From the NCBI GenBank assembly GCA_904063045.1, contig CAJFCJ010000198.1:1-32399 (forward strand): a DNA stretch of 32,399 nucleotides. The letters run 5' to 3'. The translations under genes were made by a program, and so were the position numbers. Positions 1 through 10,366 of the stretch are shown here, piece by piece (position 1 is the first letter of the stretch; every line of letters begins with the position of its first letter). The notes beneath the pieces were generated by a model, which was not told the origin of the DNA, made no database searches, and saw nothing but the letters and a program-made list of their open reading frames with translations. The stretch comes from Dimorphilus gyrociliatus (taxonomy: Eukaryota; Annelida; Polychaeta; Dinophilidae).

Positions 1-750
1 CACAGGTTGATTTTTCGTAACGTTTTGCTGCTTTTAGCAATACATCCACATTTAAAGTGTGTTAATTTTCCTGCAAAAGCTACGATACAATCTGTTTTGA
101 CTGTAACATCAAATTCATTTAAAACAGTTTCTTTACTTAAGTCCAGAGGATGGAATAAGGATTCATCATAACCTTTAATAAAATCATACGTTTATTGCTC
201 GGCACTTTATACAGTTGTGCTGTTTCAGCATCTACTTGTTTAGAGATGGTAATATATCATCTTAGCATTAGCCACCCTTCTATAGCAAAACTATGGTATC
301 TGTCATCTTTTACAAAGCCTTTTAAATCCGTACATGGGCAGTAATAACATATGGCACACCTGTTAACATAGCAGCATAAGGTGTAATCCATAAATGCTGT
401 GCATGGATAATATCTGGTTTAAAAGTATCTACTTCCTCTTGAACCACTTCTATATATTTATCCATGTAAGTCTTCATTTGATCATCTGATAATTCATAAT
501 AAGTTGTATTATTCTTGGATGGGTTGTAAAACATGGAAAATTGAAATCCACTTCAGGCTTTACTGTATTTGGTCCCTTAAACTTAATGACTCTTGATTCA
601 AATCCTTTATATGTCTTGTCTTCGTGTTCTGGATAAATGATTTTAACCTTATGGCAAAACTTACTAAAGCCTTTGCCAAATTTTTGGTGTACACGCCACT
701 ACAGTCCCTCCAATGGAAAATGATTATAACAAAATCTTCACACTCATCAT
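1..750 (-). pseudogene. Glycosyltransferase family 4, partial copy A with indels
   Basis: N-terminal half of the same glycosyltransferase that is intact in copies B and C, cut by the window start. The ATG corresponds to 748-750. At least nine indels relative to copy B break the frame; most are single missing bases in runs of C or A. Because they sit in a stretch that is error-rich throughout, they may be sequencing errors rather than real decay. The longest surviving reading frame is 322-534, covering the region around residues 75-141 of the intact protein. Confidence 0.85.
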
Positions 751-1251
751 CCTTACTTGTAATTTATGAGAAATTTCTTGCTATAACAATAGAAACTTGT
801 TATAAAGTAGTCAGCATAAATATGCTACAAAGTAAATTTTGATAGTCAATATTAAAAGTCTTTTTCTTTGCACACATACATTTGTCAACTATAATCTCAC
901 AATAGAGAAGTAGTATTGAGCCAGGATTGTACTATTCAAAAGAGTTTTGTGGCATTGTGTGGTAATTATATAAGATTTGTTAAAGATTTTTCAAAAATCA
1001 TTAAACTAGGATAAAAGTTGTTCCCTGCTAGCTGACTGTTGCTGAACATTTGTTTCTTTTGCTCCTAACACTGCATAGCCAGAATGTTGTCTTTTTTCTT
1101 TTCTTTTAAAGAAAAAATATGTGCTACAATATGGAAAATCTTTTACTGGAGGAGAAACCTGTGTATATCTGTATGATCAGAATCAGAATCAAGTTTTTTT
1201 CTTTCAAATTATTATCATAACTCCATATATCATATATTTTCTTCAGGGTCA

Positions 1252-1315
1252 GGTGCAAACGTACTGGGTGCGAATGTACCAAGGCAGGTGTGAACATACC
1301 AGGTACATTCCCACC
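1252..1315. repeat. Quasi-palindromic unit array of truncated MULE, copy A
   Basis: Degraded version of the array seen at 7926-7992: three direct units of the form GGTGCRAAYGTACC and a fourth in inverted orientation. Several C residues are missing compared with copies B and C. Confidence 0.6.
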
Positions 1316-1759
1316 CTTTTCCTCTTTCTTTTATTTATTGATTTTTCATCAAATGGTTTTGTTAATAATAGATATATATGTATATACTCAGACTGTAAAA
1401 GTAATATTTTATCAATGTGAAGTATTATTTAAAAATATTAAATATTGTTGAAAAGTGAAATGGCAGGAAGTTCAATAGTGAAGGTGGTGAAATAAACTTT
1501 CACTTTGGACAGCATATACTTTCAAAGGTAAGCTGTATGTCCTGAATAAATTTGGACAAAGTGCTCTTTGTAGATTTTGAACAGGTAAATATTTAAAGCT
1601 TTTTAACTAGATTTTGATGCAAAATATTACAATTTAATATATTTTCTTTAATAACAAATTATTTCAATATTTGCTATAAACAAAATTTCAGCCATTTTGA
1701 ATATTTGGAAAGGAAGTGATTTTTTTAATATCAAGTGAATTTGTTTCTGTTGAAACAAC

Positions 1760-2819
1760 ATGGTTTCAAAGTGCAACAATTGTGATTCAAAAATTTATGG
1801 AAGGCAAAAATATTTGAAATGCTGCCTTTGTGAGAATCTTATCCATAGAAAATGTTCAGGTACATCAGTTTTCAAATATGATTTAGGCAACTATCTTTTC
1901 TTAACACATTGACACAGAAACACCTAGCATACCTGTTTGCACAAGATGTAACAAAGAAAATGTACTGTTAGCCTTAAGAAGTTAACAAATCTGGAAATTG
2001 ATCAATACAAAGAAAGTAATAAGACTTCAATGATAACAGAAGTGATCCTGCTGAGGTTAAAGATTCAACATTTGATTATGAAAGTCCTCGGCAATCAGAA
2101 AACCAATCAATGGATGTAGAAGGAACTGATGAAAATACAGAAGATGAAAATGACTCAATCAGGAGGAATGATTTTGAGATTGTACAAGGAGGAAGCAGAA
2201 AAGGACATGACATTTTATTGAATGATGGATATTCTTTTGTTGTTAAACATAAAACACTTACAACAACAATTTGGGTATGCAGTGTGAGAAGTAAGAAAAA
2301 AGATGTGTAGCTAGAATAAGACAAAATGGAAGTATATTTATTAAAGGCAATCTGGAACATAATCACAACAGAAAACCTAATTTGGAAGTAGATGTTAAAG
2401 TAAAAACTGATGTAAAAACTATTTGCAAAAGTGATAACAAAGCATCTGGAAGAAGCATTGCTGAAAAATTTCTATTATCATATGAACCTAATGCTAAATG
2501 TCTTCCTGATATCAATTACTTAAAAAGGATGGCAAACTCAAACAGACAAAAATTCAGGCCAGTTGAACCAAAAGTGTATAATTTCAACTTGAACACAACT
2601 TTTTTACCTGATGAATTTCTCCAGAAAGACATTTGTGAAAATGGAGAAAGAATCTTAATTTTTGCAACAAACCATCAGCTGAACTTATTATCCAAATCCA
2701 ACTACTGGTATATTGATGGTACTTTCCAAATTGTTAAGGATCCATTCTGGTTACTTTTCAATTTTGATGGCTATTCTACCTTCCAAATCAATGTATTGTG
2801 GCTTCATTTGAATTGTTGA
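1760..2819 (+). pseudogene. PHD-FLYWCH MULE transposase fragment, copy A
   Basis: Same truncated transposase as 8441-9503. Exon 1 (1760-1859) and the intron (acceptor at 1917) are preserved. One-base losses, for example in the A run after the second zinc-finger Cys pair and in the AAAAAA run near 2300, split the frame into 2110-2310 and 2382-2819. No element 3' end is present. See the copy B entry for domains. Confidence 0.8.
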
Positions 2820-3059
2820 ATTCAATTTTTCAGGTGTATCAAAGTTGTTACATCTGTTCCAATACCATATTGTGAACACTCACTGTTTGTTTGTTTTAAT
2901 TAATTCATTATGGGTGTGTTATTATGGTTGTATTTAAATATACTTTGTGAATAAAATTGTAATTATTTTATCATATTATTAGTTGATTCTTTTAGATTTA
3001 GATATATAAAACTAGGTCATCATCCATTGATTGGAAGAGTTTTGTCTTAAAAAATACTT

Positions 3060-3253
3060 TTATATATGCCCCATATTGGCTTCAATAATGTTGAAGTCTG
3101 GGCAGTTAGCTGGCCATGAATGCAATGTTTCAACTTTCTTTCTCTTTAGGTATTCCTTTGCTCTGGCTGCTGTATGACAGCTGGGCCCATCGTGTTGGAA
3201 AATTTTCCCTCTATAATAATTGAATGCAAATATAGGCAAAAAGTCCCAGCCAC
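3060..3253 (-). pseudogene. Tc1/mariner transposase C-terminal fragment, copy A
   Basis: Copy A counterpart of 9744-9938: the second catalytic Asp block and the WPA-x2-PDFN-x2-E block of a Tc1 transposase. One C is missing in the CCCC run near 3244, shifting the frame. Confidence 0.75.
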
Positions 3254-3681
3254 CTTGTAAAATTTTTTGTTTTGATATTAAGCTATGCTGAATAGCTACT
3301 TTGAATTGGTAATAATAATGATTAATATGTATAAACTAATGTCCTTTACGAAAAATGATCAAAAAATTGTTTTTCTTTTATAAAATCCTGTTTTAGTAAA
3401 TACATCTCGAAAAAAGGGGTTAGTTAAAAATGAGTCACCATCTATTTAATCAAAAAAAGGGGGTTAAGCTGCATAAATCAAATAGGAAAGTATTTTATTA
3501 TAATTATATCTTTGGTTTTTCAAAAAAATAATGGTCATTGATAAAAAATTTGTTATTTGGTTGTTGAAAAATGCCAAGAAGGGCTATCATTGAACAAAAT
3601 TACCAAAATGTTTACAATTTCTAGCTTCAGTGCCCAATATATCTGGAAAATGTTTCAATTGCATCATACAATTGAAGATTT
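3231..3681 (+). mobile_element. Tc1 5' end fragment (TIR plus HTH), copy A
   Basis: Matches the reverse complement of the right end of the Tc1 element at 20700-21125: terminal inverted repeat, leader and the first part of the transposase helix-turn-helix. It breaks off at about 3681, where LRR sequence begins. Confidence 0.8.
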
Positions 3682-4810
3682 GAAAGTTGGCCTATCATTA
3701 ATTTTTAAACAACTACTCATTTCATCAAATTCATTACAAAAGATCAATTTATGTTATTGTGATTTAGGCAAGAACAACTGTGAAACTCTATCAAATCTGC
3801 TTTCAAACTGTTCAAAAATTGAAAAAGTTAATTTAAGTTGGAATCCAAATGTTGAACACTTTTTACCTAAAATTTGCCAAGCACTTTTAATATCGTCAAT
3901 TGGACTCAAAGCTATAAACTTTTGCAATTGTAATTTGGATGGGAATAGTATTAAGAATGTTGCAGATTTATTAAAGAAATGTTGTTCTTTACAAAAAGTT
4001 GACTTTTCATTGAATAAAGATTTAAAAGACAGCTTGCCTACTATTTTGGATGGACTCTACAATTGTTGTAATACTCTAGCAGAAATTTATTTAAAAAGTT
4101 GTCTTTTAAATGGAAGTATGGCCAGAGAAATTGGTAATTTTTTAAATAACTGCCATAAAATTGAAAAGATCAATTTATCATTTAATGACAATATGGAAAA
4201 TGGATTTTTTTATATATGTAAACATCTACACAACTCTTCAAATACTCTAAAAGAAAATACAACAATATCAGAACAAATATTAAGGAATATTGCTGACACA
4301 TTAAAATCAGTGAAACAGCTGATAAAGATTGATTTCAAAGGCTGCAATTTAGAAGAGGAACAATGTAGAAAGATTGGAAAGCTTTTCTAAAGTTGCTCTA
4401 AAATAGACACAATCAACTTGGCATGGAATGTTCAGATGGGAGAAGGATTATTTAACATTTGTAAAGGACTCATCCAATCGTCAAGCTGTTTAAAAGAGAT
4501 AAATTTCGGCTGTTGTAATTTAAACAATGGGCAATGTAGACATATTGGAAACCTTTTTAAAGAATGCGCCAAGCTAGAGACAATCTACCTGACAGGAAAT
4601 CATACAACAGGCAATGGACTATTCTATATTTGTGCACAACTTCTTCATTTGTCAAATACTTTAAAATGCCTCAACTTTACAGAATGTAATTTGAGCGAAG
4701 ACCAGTCTAAAATAATAATTAACTTGTTTAAACACTGTTCAAAACTTAAAAGAATTTCTCTGGAACGGATATGGCATTGCGGAAGTGATCTTTTTGAACT
4801 AAGCAAATAG
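3557..4810 (+). pseudogene. LRR protein fused to a Tc1 helix-turn-helix remnant, copy A (uninterrupted)
   Basis: The protein is a ladder of ribonuclease-inhibitor-type leucine-rich repeats, 28-29 residues each with alternating units, of the kind found in NLR proteins and in cytosolic LRR proteins that bind other proteins. Repeats show LxxINLxxCxL and LxKVxLSxN patterns and cover about residue 45 to the end. The first 40 or so residues are instead the N-terminal helix-turn-helix of a Tc1 transposase (compare the minus-strand frame at 20824), joined in frame at about 3681. No ATG opens the frame; it begins at TTG. A single in-frame TAA at 4388-4390 splits it into 277 and 130 codons, and LRRs continue in the same frame after it. 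The same stop is in copy B, so it is not a local error. Probably a relic of a host LRR gene captured beside Tc1, although stop readthrough or a missing exon cannot be excluded. Confidence 0.75.
4279..4287. other. Empty MULE target site in copy A
   Basis: The single ATTAAGGAA here corresponds to the two copies that flank the MULE in copy B (10964-10972 and 13826-13834). This is the pre-insertion state and it fixes the element ends to the base. Confidence 0.92.
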
Positions 4811-4895
4811 GTTGTTTAATTACACTGCTCTTAAATATTTTAATTATTCTTCTAATATTCCTGGTGATTGTTTAAAATAGTTTAGAACTAGAAAC

Positions 4896-5104
4896 TCATT
4901 TACTCAATAGATATTCTTTAAACAAAATACTGGCATTTTGTTGATTAATTTCTACTGAAATTACATTTCTTAAGACTACTTGTGGACGAATTTGAAAGGT
5001 TCTATTTGTGTGAGTACTTTGGTGCATTGATAAATGATTGGAAAGGACGAATACTGTTCTGAAGAAGGAGAAATTCCTACAATTACAATACAACAAAGTA
5101 CAAT
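4896..5104 (-). repeat. Inverted repeat arm 1, zinc-finger-like relic, copy A
   Basis: Read on the minus strand, a 66-codon frame has a C2H2-like remnant (Cys residues, then an H-x3-H-like segment and THTNRTF, resembling a THTGEKPF linker) followed by a tail with EINQQN and FKEY. The same tail is read on the plus strand at 6070-6190, so the two are diverged inverted copies about 880 bp apart. Both are incomplete. Confidence 0.55.
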
Positions 5105-5984
5105 TTTGTTCAATAATTTATGAAATTGATATCAATCATCCAAGGAGTTACATTATAGAGGGGAGTAGGAATCTTGTCAAAATTTTCTTTTTAGCATCTT
5201 TTGATAAATATTGAATTCATAATATTCAAAAAACACTATTTGAAAACAGACCTAATCCTCAGTCTAGGCCTAGCATACTCTAAAAGTAATCAAAGTGCTA
5301 ATTTTCCAAAATCACTAGAAATATTGTTCCTACCCCTGCAACGAGTCACATGTGATAAGGAGAAGTGGAAAATGAAGAAAACTGAAAGTGAGAAAATGTT
5401 TTAAAAAGATATTTTGTGTGCAGTTTTTATTGAATCTAAACAATTTATGCTGTATATATAAGAGAGAGGTTGAAATGTGAACAGAGAGTGACAAGCATCT
5501 CTCACAAAATAATAAAAACAAACAGAAAAATACTTTTACAATAGATTTAAGTGTTTTAAAAAGTAAGAAAACTACTTTTTTATACTAACTGCCAAGCTAC
5601 AACTTTTTCAACAGCTATACATGATTGTTACAATTGTGCTATTGCAATACCATTAGACTGTAAAATAGAAATGGATATCTAAAGTCCAAGTATTGATAAT
5701 TCACTATATCTAAGTGCACAAAAATTCTAAAAATATGTTTGTTAAAAGGCTGCGTTGGTCTTTAAAATGGTGGAAAATGCCAAATTATTAAAAATTCCAT
5801 TGTTTAGTGGTAATAATTGAATAATGAATTACAGAGCAATCGAACAATTTCTGTCATTATTGAAAAGTTTTTATACACATTTAAATTGCCTCATGAATTA
5901 AATTATTAATTCAAAATGTAAATTAATCAATGAAAACATATCAAAAATCCTTTAGAATATTGGTTCAGTTATAAACATCACTGG
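5105..5984. other. Spacer between inverted relics, no gene recognised
   Basis: AT-rich. The small frames at 5201-5404 and 5330-5521 have no recognisable domain and look accidental. The sequence is duplicated almost exactly at 14652-15530. Confidence 0.5.
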
Positions 5985-6190
5985 TTGTACTTTGTTGTTT
6001 TGAAATTGGAGGAATTTCTGGTTTCTTACAACTGTAAGCATTCTTTCCAATCATTTGCCAATTTGCCAAAGTACTCACACAAATAGAACCTTTAGAATTC
6101 GTCCACAAATAGTCTTAGCAAATGTAATTTTGGTAGAAATTAATCAGCAAAACACAAGTATTTCATTTAAAGAATATGTATTGAGTAAAA
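5985..6190 (+). repeat. Inverted repeat arm 2, zinc-finger-like relic, copy A
   Basis: Diverged reverse-complement partner of 4896-5104. It shares TTGTACTTTGTTGT at its outer edge, a STHTNRTF-encoding core and the EINQQN and FKEY tail. A plus-strand frame at 6055-6300 crosses it and runs on into the glycosyltransferase 3' end, where it has no meaning. Confidence 0.55.
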
Positions 6191-6209
6191 TGAGCAATTA
6201 CCTACAGTA

Positions 6210-7415
6210 TTACATACATAAAATTTCTTTATATAATGTTTCTACAGCTTTGATTGAATGTTCTAATGAGAAACCCTTTACTGCATATTCAGCACAGTAG
6301 GCACGTCTAGCTGCTTTATCGCTGTGTTTAAGTTCTTCCATAATGGCATCAGCCAGTTCTAAATCATCTTCTACTTGAACCAGACGACCTACTTTGCTAT
6401 CAATAAAATCTGGTAAACCACCTTGGTTAGTACCCACTACAGGTGTGCCACAAGCAAGGGCTTCAATTGCTACTAGACCAAATGGTTCTGTACGAGAAGG
6501 CACAACACTTACATCTGCAATATTGTACATTTTAACTAATGTCTCTTGATTAACGTGACCTAAGAAGTATACATGTTCAAGGTCTAAATCTTCTTTCATA
6601 CGCTTTAACACACCATAGAGTTCACCATTACCTGCAATAATTGTCATTACTTTACCACAGGTTGATTTTTCGTAACGTTTTGCTGCTTTTAGCAATACAT
6701 CCACACCTTTAAAGTGTGTTAATTTTCCTGCAAAAGCTACGATACAATCTGTTTTGACTGTAACATCAAATTCATTTAAAACAGTTTCTTTACTTAAGTC
6801 CAGAGGATGGAATAAGGATTCATCATAACCATTTAATAAAATCATACGTTTATTGCTCGGCACTTTATACAGTTGTGCTGTTTCAGCATCTACTTGTTTA
6901 GAGATGGTAATAATCATCTTAGCATTAGCCACCCCTTCTATAGCAAAACTATGGTATCTGTCATCTTTTACAAAGCCTTTTAAATCCGTACCATGGGCAG
7001 TAATAACATATGGCACACCTGTTAACATAGCAGCATAAGGTGTAATCCATAAATGCTGTGCATGGATAATATCTGGTTTAAAAGTATCTACTTCCTCTTG
7101 AACCACTTCTATATATTTATCCATGTAAGTCTTCATTTGATCATCTGATAATTCATAATAAGTTGTATTACTTCTTGGATGGGTTGTAAAACATGGAAAA
7201 TTGAAATCCACTTCAGGCTTTACTGTATTTGGTCCCTTAAACTTAATGACTCTTGATTCAAATCCTTTATATGTCTTGTCTTCGTGTTCTGGATAAATGA
7301 TTTTAACCTTATGGCCAAAACTTACTAAAGCCTTTGCCAAATTTTTGGTGTACACGCCACTACCAGTCCCCTCCAATGGAAAATGATTAACTAACAAAAT
7401 CTTCACACTCATCAT
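6210..7415 (-). CDS. Bacterial-type family 4 glycosyltransferase (copy B)
   Basis: Intact 401-residue protein with the GT-B fold pattern of family GT4, retaining glycosyltransferases that move a sugar from a nucleotide-sugar donor to an acceptor; donor and acceptor cannot be told from sequence. Visible motifs are the N-terminal glycine-rich loop GTGSGVYTKN (residues 17-26), HGTD (141-144), the start of the second Rossmann domain AGKLTHFKGVD (229-239), and the E-x7-E signature with Glu310 and Glu318 in TEPFGLVAIEALACGTPVV. Length is normal for the family. There is no signal peptide, no membrane segment and no intron. The frame opens with two consecutive ATG codons; the first is chosen here. 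The closest resemblance in style is to bacterial (Firmicutes-like) enzymes, yet animal-type introns and transposons flank it, so horizontal transfer is inferred. It looks richer in G+C than its surroundings. An identical gene is in copy C. Confidence 0.93.
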   Translation of the reverse strand: MMSVKILLVNHFPLEGTGSGVYTKNLAKALVSFGHKVKIIYPEHEDKTYKGFESRVIKFKGPNTVKPEVDFNFPCFTTHPRSNTTYYELSDDQMKTYMDKYIEVVQEEVDTFKPDIIHAQHLWITPYAAMLTGVPYVITAHGTDLKGFVKDDRYHSFAIEGVANAKMIITISKQVDAETAQLYKVPSNKRMILLNGYDESLFHPLDLSKETVLNEFDVTVKTDCIVAFAGKLTHFKGVDVLLKAAKRYEKSTCGKVMTIIAGNGELYGVLKRMKEDLDLEHVYFLGHVNQETLVKMYNIADVSVVPSRTEPFGLVAIEALACGTPVVGTNQGGLPDFIDSKVGRLVQVEDDLELADAIMEELKHSDKAARRAYCAEYAVKGFSLEHSIKAVETLYKEILCM

Positions 7416-7925
7416 CCCTTACTTGTAATTTATGAGAAATTTCTTGCTATAACAATAGAAACTTGTTATAAAAGTAGTCAGCATAAATATGCTACAAAGT
7501 AAATTTTGATAGTCCAAATATTAAAAGTCTTTTTCTTTGCACACATACATTTGTCAACTATAATCTCACAATAGAGAAGTAGTATTGAGCCAGGATTGTA
7601 CTATTCAAAAGAGTTTTGTGGCATTGTGTGGTAATTATATAAGATTTGATAAAGATTTTTCAAAAATCATTAAACTAGGATAAAAGTTGTTCCCCTGCTA
7701 GCTGACTGTTGCTGAACATTTGTTTCTTTTGCTCCTAACACTGCATAGCCAGAATGTTGTCTTTTTTCTTTTTTCTTTTAAAGAAAAAAATATGTGCTAC
7801 AATATGGAAAAATCTTTTACTGGAGGAGAAACCTGTGTATATCTGTATGATCAGAATCAGAATCAAGTTTTTTTCTTTCAAATTATTATCATAACTCCAT
7901 ATATCATATATTTTCTTCAGGGTCA

Positions 7926-7992
7926 GGTGCAAACGTACCTGGGTGCGAATGTACCCAAGGCAGGTGTGAACATACCCAGGTACATTCCCACC
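7926..7992. repeat. Quasi-palindromic unit array, 5' end of truncated MULE (copy B)
   Basis: Three direct units, GGTGCAAACGTACC (7926), GGTGCGAATGTACCC (7942) and GGTGTGAACATACCC (7963), followed by an inverted one, GGTACATTCCCACC (7979). Each unit is close to its own reverse complement. The array lies about 450 bp upstream of the transposase ATG, as the 15-bp array of the intact MULE does relative to its own ATG, so I read it as the 5' terminal array of this element. Confidence 0.65.
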
Positions 7993-8440
7993 CTCTTTCC
8001 TCTTTCTTTTATTTATTGATTTTTCATCAAATGGTTTTGTTAATAATAGATATATATGTATATACTCAGACTGTAAAAAGTAATATTTTATCAATGTGAA
8101 GTATTATTAAAAATATTAAATATTGTTGAAAAGTGAAATGGCAGGAAGTTCAATAGTGAAGGTGGTTGAAATAAACTTTCACTTTGGACAGCATATACTT
8201 TCAAAGGTAAGCTGTATGTCCTGAATAAATTTGGACAAAGTGCTTCTTTGTAGATTTTGAACAGGTAAATATTTAAAGCTTTTTAACTAGATTTTTGATG
8301 CAAAATATTACAATTTAATATATTTTCTTTAATAACAAATTATTTCAATATTTGCTATAAACAAAATTTCAGCCATTTTGAATATTTGGAAAGGACAGTG
8401 ATTTTTTAATAATCAAGTGAATTTGTTCTGTTGAAACAAC

Positions 8441-9503
8441 ATGGTTTCAAAGTGCAACAATTGTGATTCAAAAATTTATGGAAGGCAAAAATATTTGAAA
8501 TGCTGCCTTTGTGAGAATCTTATCCATAGAAAATGTTCAGGTACATCAGTTTTCAATTATGATTTAGGCAACTATCTTTTCTTAACACATTGACACAGAA
8601 ACACCTAGCATACCTGTTTGCACAAGATGTAACAAAAGAAAATGTACTGTTAGCCTTAAGAAGTTAACAAATCTGGAAATTGATCAATACAAAGAAAGTA
8701 ATAAGGACTTCAATGATAACAGAAGTGATCCTGCTGAGGTTAAAGATTCAACATTTGATTATGAAAGTCCTCGGCAATCAGAAAACCAATCAATGGATGT
8801 AGAAGGAACTGATGAAAATACAGAAGATGAAAATGACTCAATCAGGAGGAATGATTTTGAGATTGTACAAGGAGGAAGCAGAAAAGGACATGACATTTTA
8901 TTGAATGATGGATATTCTTTTGTTGTTAAACATAAAACACTTACAACAACAATTTGGGTATGCAGTGTGAGAAGTAAGAAAAAAAGATGTGTAGCTAGAA
9001 TAAGACAAAATGGAAGTATATTTATTAAAGGCAATCTGGAACATAATCACAACAGAAAACCTAATTTGGAAGTAGATGTTAAAGTAAAAACTGATGTAAA
9101 AACTATTTGCAAAAGTGATAACAAAGCATCTGGAAGAAGCATTGCTGAAAAATTTCTATTATCATATGAACCTAATGCTAAATGTCTTCCTGATATCAAT
9201 TACTTAAAAAGGATGGCAAACTCAAACAGACAAAAATTCAGGCCAGTTGAACCAAAAGTGTATAATTTCAACTTGAACACAACTTTTTTACCTGATGAAT
9301 TTCTCCAGAAAGACATTTGTGAAAATGGAGAAAGAATCTTAATTTTTGCAACAAACCATCAGCTGAACTTATTATCCAAATCCAACTACTGGTATATTGA
9401 TGGTACTTTCCAAATTGTTAAGGATCCATTCTGGTTACTTTTCAATTTTGATGGCTATTCTACCTTCCAAATCAATGTATTGTGGCTTCATTTGAATTGT
9501 TGA
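8441..9503 (+). pseudogene. Truncated MULE transposase with PHD and FLYWCH fingers (copy B)
   Basis: Two exons, 8441-8540 and 8599-9503, joined by a 58-bp GT-AG intron in phase 1, give 334 residues. The N-terminus is a PHD-type C4HC3 zinc finger: Cys5, Cys8, Cys21, Cys24, His29, Cys32, then a Cys-x2-Cys pair after the intron. An acidic linker follows, then a FLYWCH finger (VQGGSRKGHDILLNDGYSF, W-x-C, C-x-A, HNHNRK) that normally binds DNA near element ends, and the start of the MULE catalytic domain with its first Asp (WYIDGTF). The protein diverges soon after DPFWLLF and stops; the second Asp and the Glu are missing, so it cannot transpose by itself. The intron position and phase match those of the intact MULE at 13138-13193. 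It might survive as a DNA-binding host protein, but nothing shows that. Confidence 0.82.
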
Positions 9504-9743
9504 ATTCAATTTTTCAGGTGTATCAAAGTTGTTACATCTGTTCCAATACCATATTGTGAACACTCACTGTTTGTTTGTTTTAATTAATTCATTATGGGTG
9601 TGTTATTATGGTTGTATTTAAATATACTTTGTGAATAAAATTGTAATTATTTTATCATATTATTAGTTGATTCTTTTAGATTTAGATATATAAAACTAGG
9701 TCATCATCCATTGATTGGAAGAGTTTTGTCTTAAAAAATACTT

Positions 9744-9938
9744 TTATATATGCCCCATATTGGCTTCAATAATGTTGAAGTCTGGGCAGTTAGCTGGCCA
9801 TGAATGCAATGTTTCAACTTTCTTTCTCTTTAGGTATTCCTTTGCTCTGGCTGCTGTATGACAGCTGGGCCCATCGTGTTGGAAAATTTTCCCTCTATAA
9901 TAATTGAATGCAAATATAGGCAAAAAGTCCCCAGCCAC
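9744..9938 (-). pseudogene. Tc1/mariner transposase C-terminal fragment (copy B)
   Basis: Minus-strand frame with the second catalytic aspartate in FQHDGPSCHTAARAKEYLK and the third acidic residue in WPANCPDFNIIE, the standard C-terminal catalytic blocks of Tc1 transposases. Thirty-five residues separate Asp and Glu (DD35E), as in the element at 19832-20824. The N-terminal half is absent. At its own upstream end it runs into Tc1 terminal-repeat sequence of the oppositely oriented fragment at 9915, so two broken elements abut here. Confidence 0.82.
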
Positions 9939-10366
9939 CTTGTAAAATTTTTTGTTTTGATATTAAGCTATGCTGAATAGCTACTTTGAATTGGTAATAA
10001 TAATGATTAATATGTATAAACTAATGTCCTTTACGAAAAATGATCAAAAAATTGTTTTTCTTTTATAAAATCCTGTTTTAGTAAATACATCTCGAAAAAA
10101 GGGGTTAGTTAAAAATGAGTCACCATCTATTTAATCAAAAAAAGGGGGTTAAGCTGCATAAATCAAATAGGAAAGTATTTTATTATAATTATATCTTTGG
10201 TTTTTCAAAAAAATAATGGTCATTGATAAAAAATTTGTTATTTGGTTGTTGAAAAATGCCAAGAAGGGCTATCATTGAACAAAATTACCAAAATGTTTAC
10301 AATTTCTAGCTTCAGTGCCCAATATATCTGGAAAATGTTTCAATTGCATCATACAATTGAAGATTT
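9915..10366 (+). mobile_element. Tc1 5' end fragment: TIR, leader and HTH start (copy B)
   Basis: Close to the reverse complement of the right end of the 19525-21128 element, from TATAGGCAAAAAGTCCCC through the roughly 200-bp terminal repeat, leader and the first 45 or so transposase codons. The match ends after AGATTT at 10366, where LRR-coding sequence starts. A small deletion in the A run after the ATG at about 10216 puts that ATG out of frame. Confidence 0.82.

Larger units (their letters stand above)
1..6655. repeat. Tandem block copy A (5' end outside window)
   Basis: First copy of a directly repeated block. Base 1 matches base 6656 of copy B, and the order of contents is the same: glycosyltransferase part, truncated MULE, Tc1 pieces, LRR gene, inverted zinc-finger-like relics. 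Between roughly 1 and 3250 this copy lacks many single bases present in copies B and C (for example ccaccc for ccacccc and gtacatgg for gtaccatgg). From about 3250 on it is almost identical to the other copies. Unlike copy B it has no MULE in its LRR gene. Confidence 0.96.

Noticed and set aside
6210-7415. Bacterial contig or contamination, suggested by the GT4 gene and an AAGGG just before its ATG
   Set aside because: The flanks in all copies are eukaryotic (spliced MULE genes, Tc1), and the AAGGG directly abuts the start codon, too close for a normal Shine-Dalgarno site.
7735-8094. 119-codon minus-strand ORF (also 17282-17641)
   Set aside because: It is only the translation of the palindromic array and flanking AT-rich DNA opposite the MULE leader; copy A does not keep it open.
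8541-8598. Frameshift between the PHD halves of the truncated transposase in copies A and B
   Set aside because: The extra base lies inside a GT-AG intron whose removal restores the zinc finger, so no frameshift is needed there.
8759-9034. Minus-strand ORFs opposite the FLYWCH exon (also 2076-2366 and 18287-18550)
   Set aside because: Shadow frames of the PHD-FLYWCH transposase exon.
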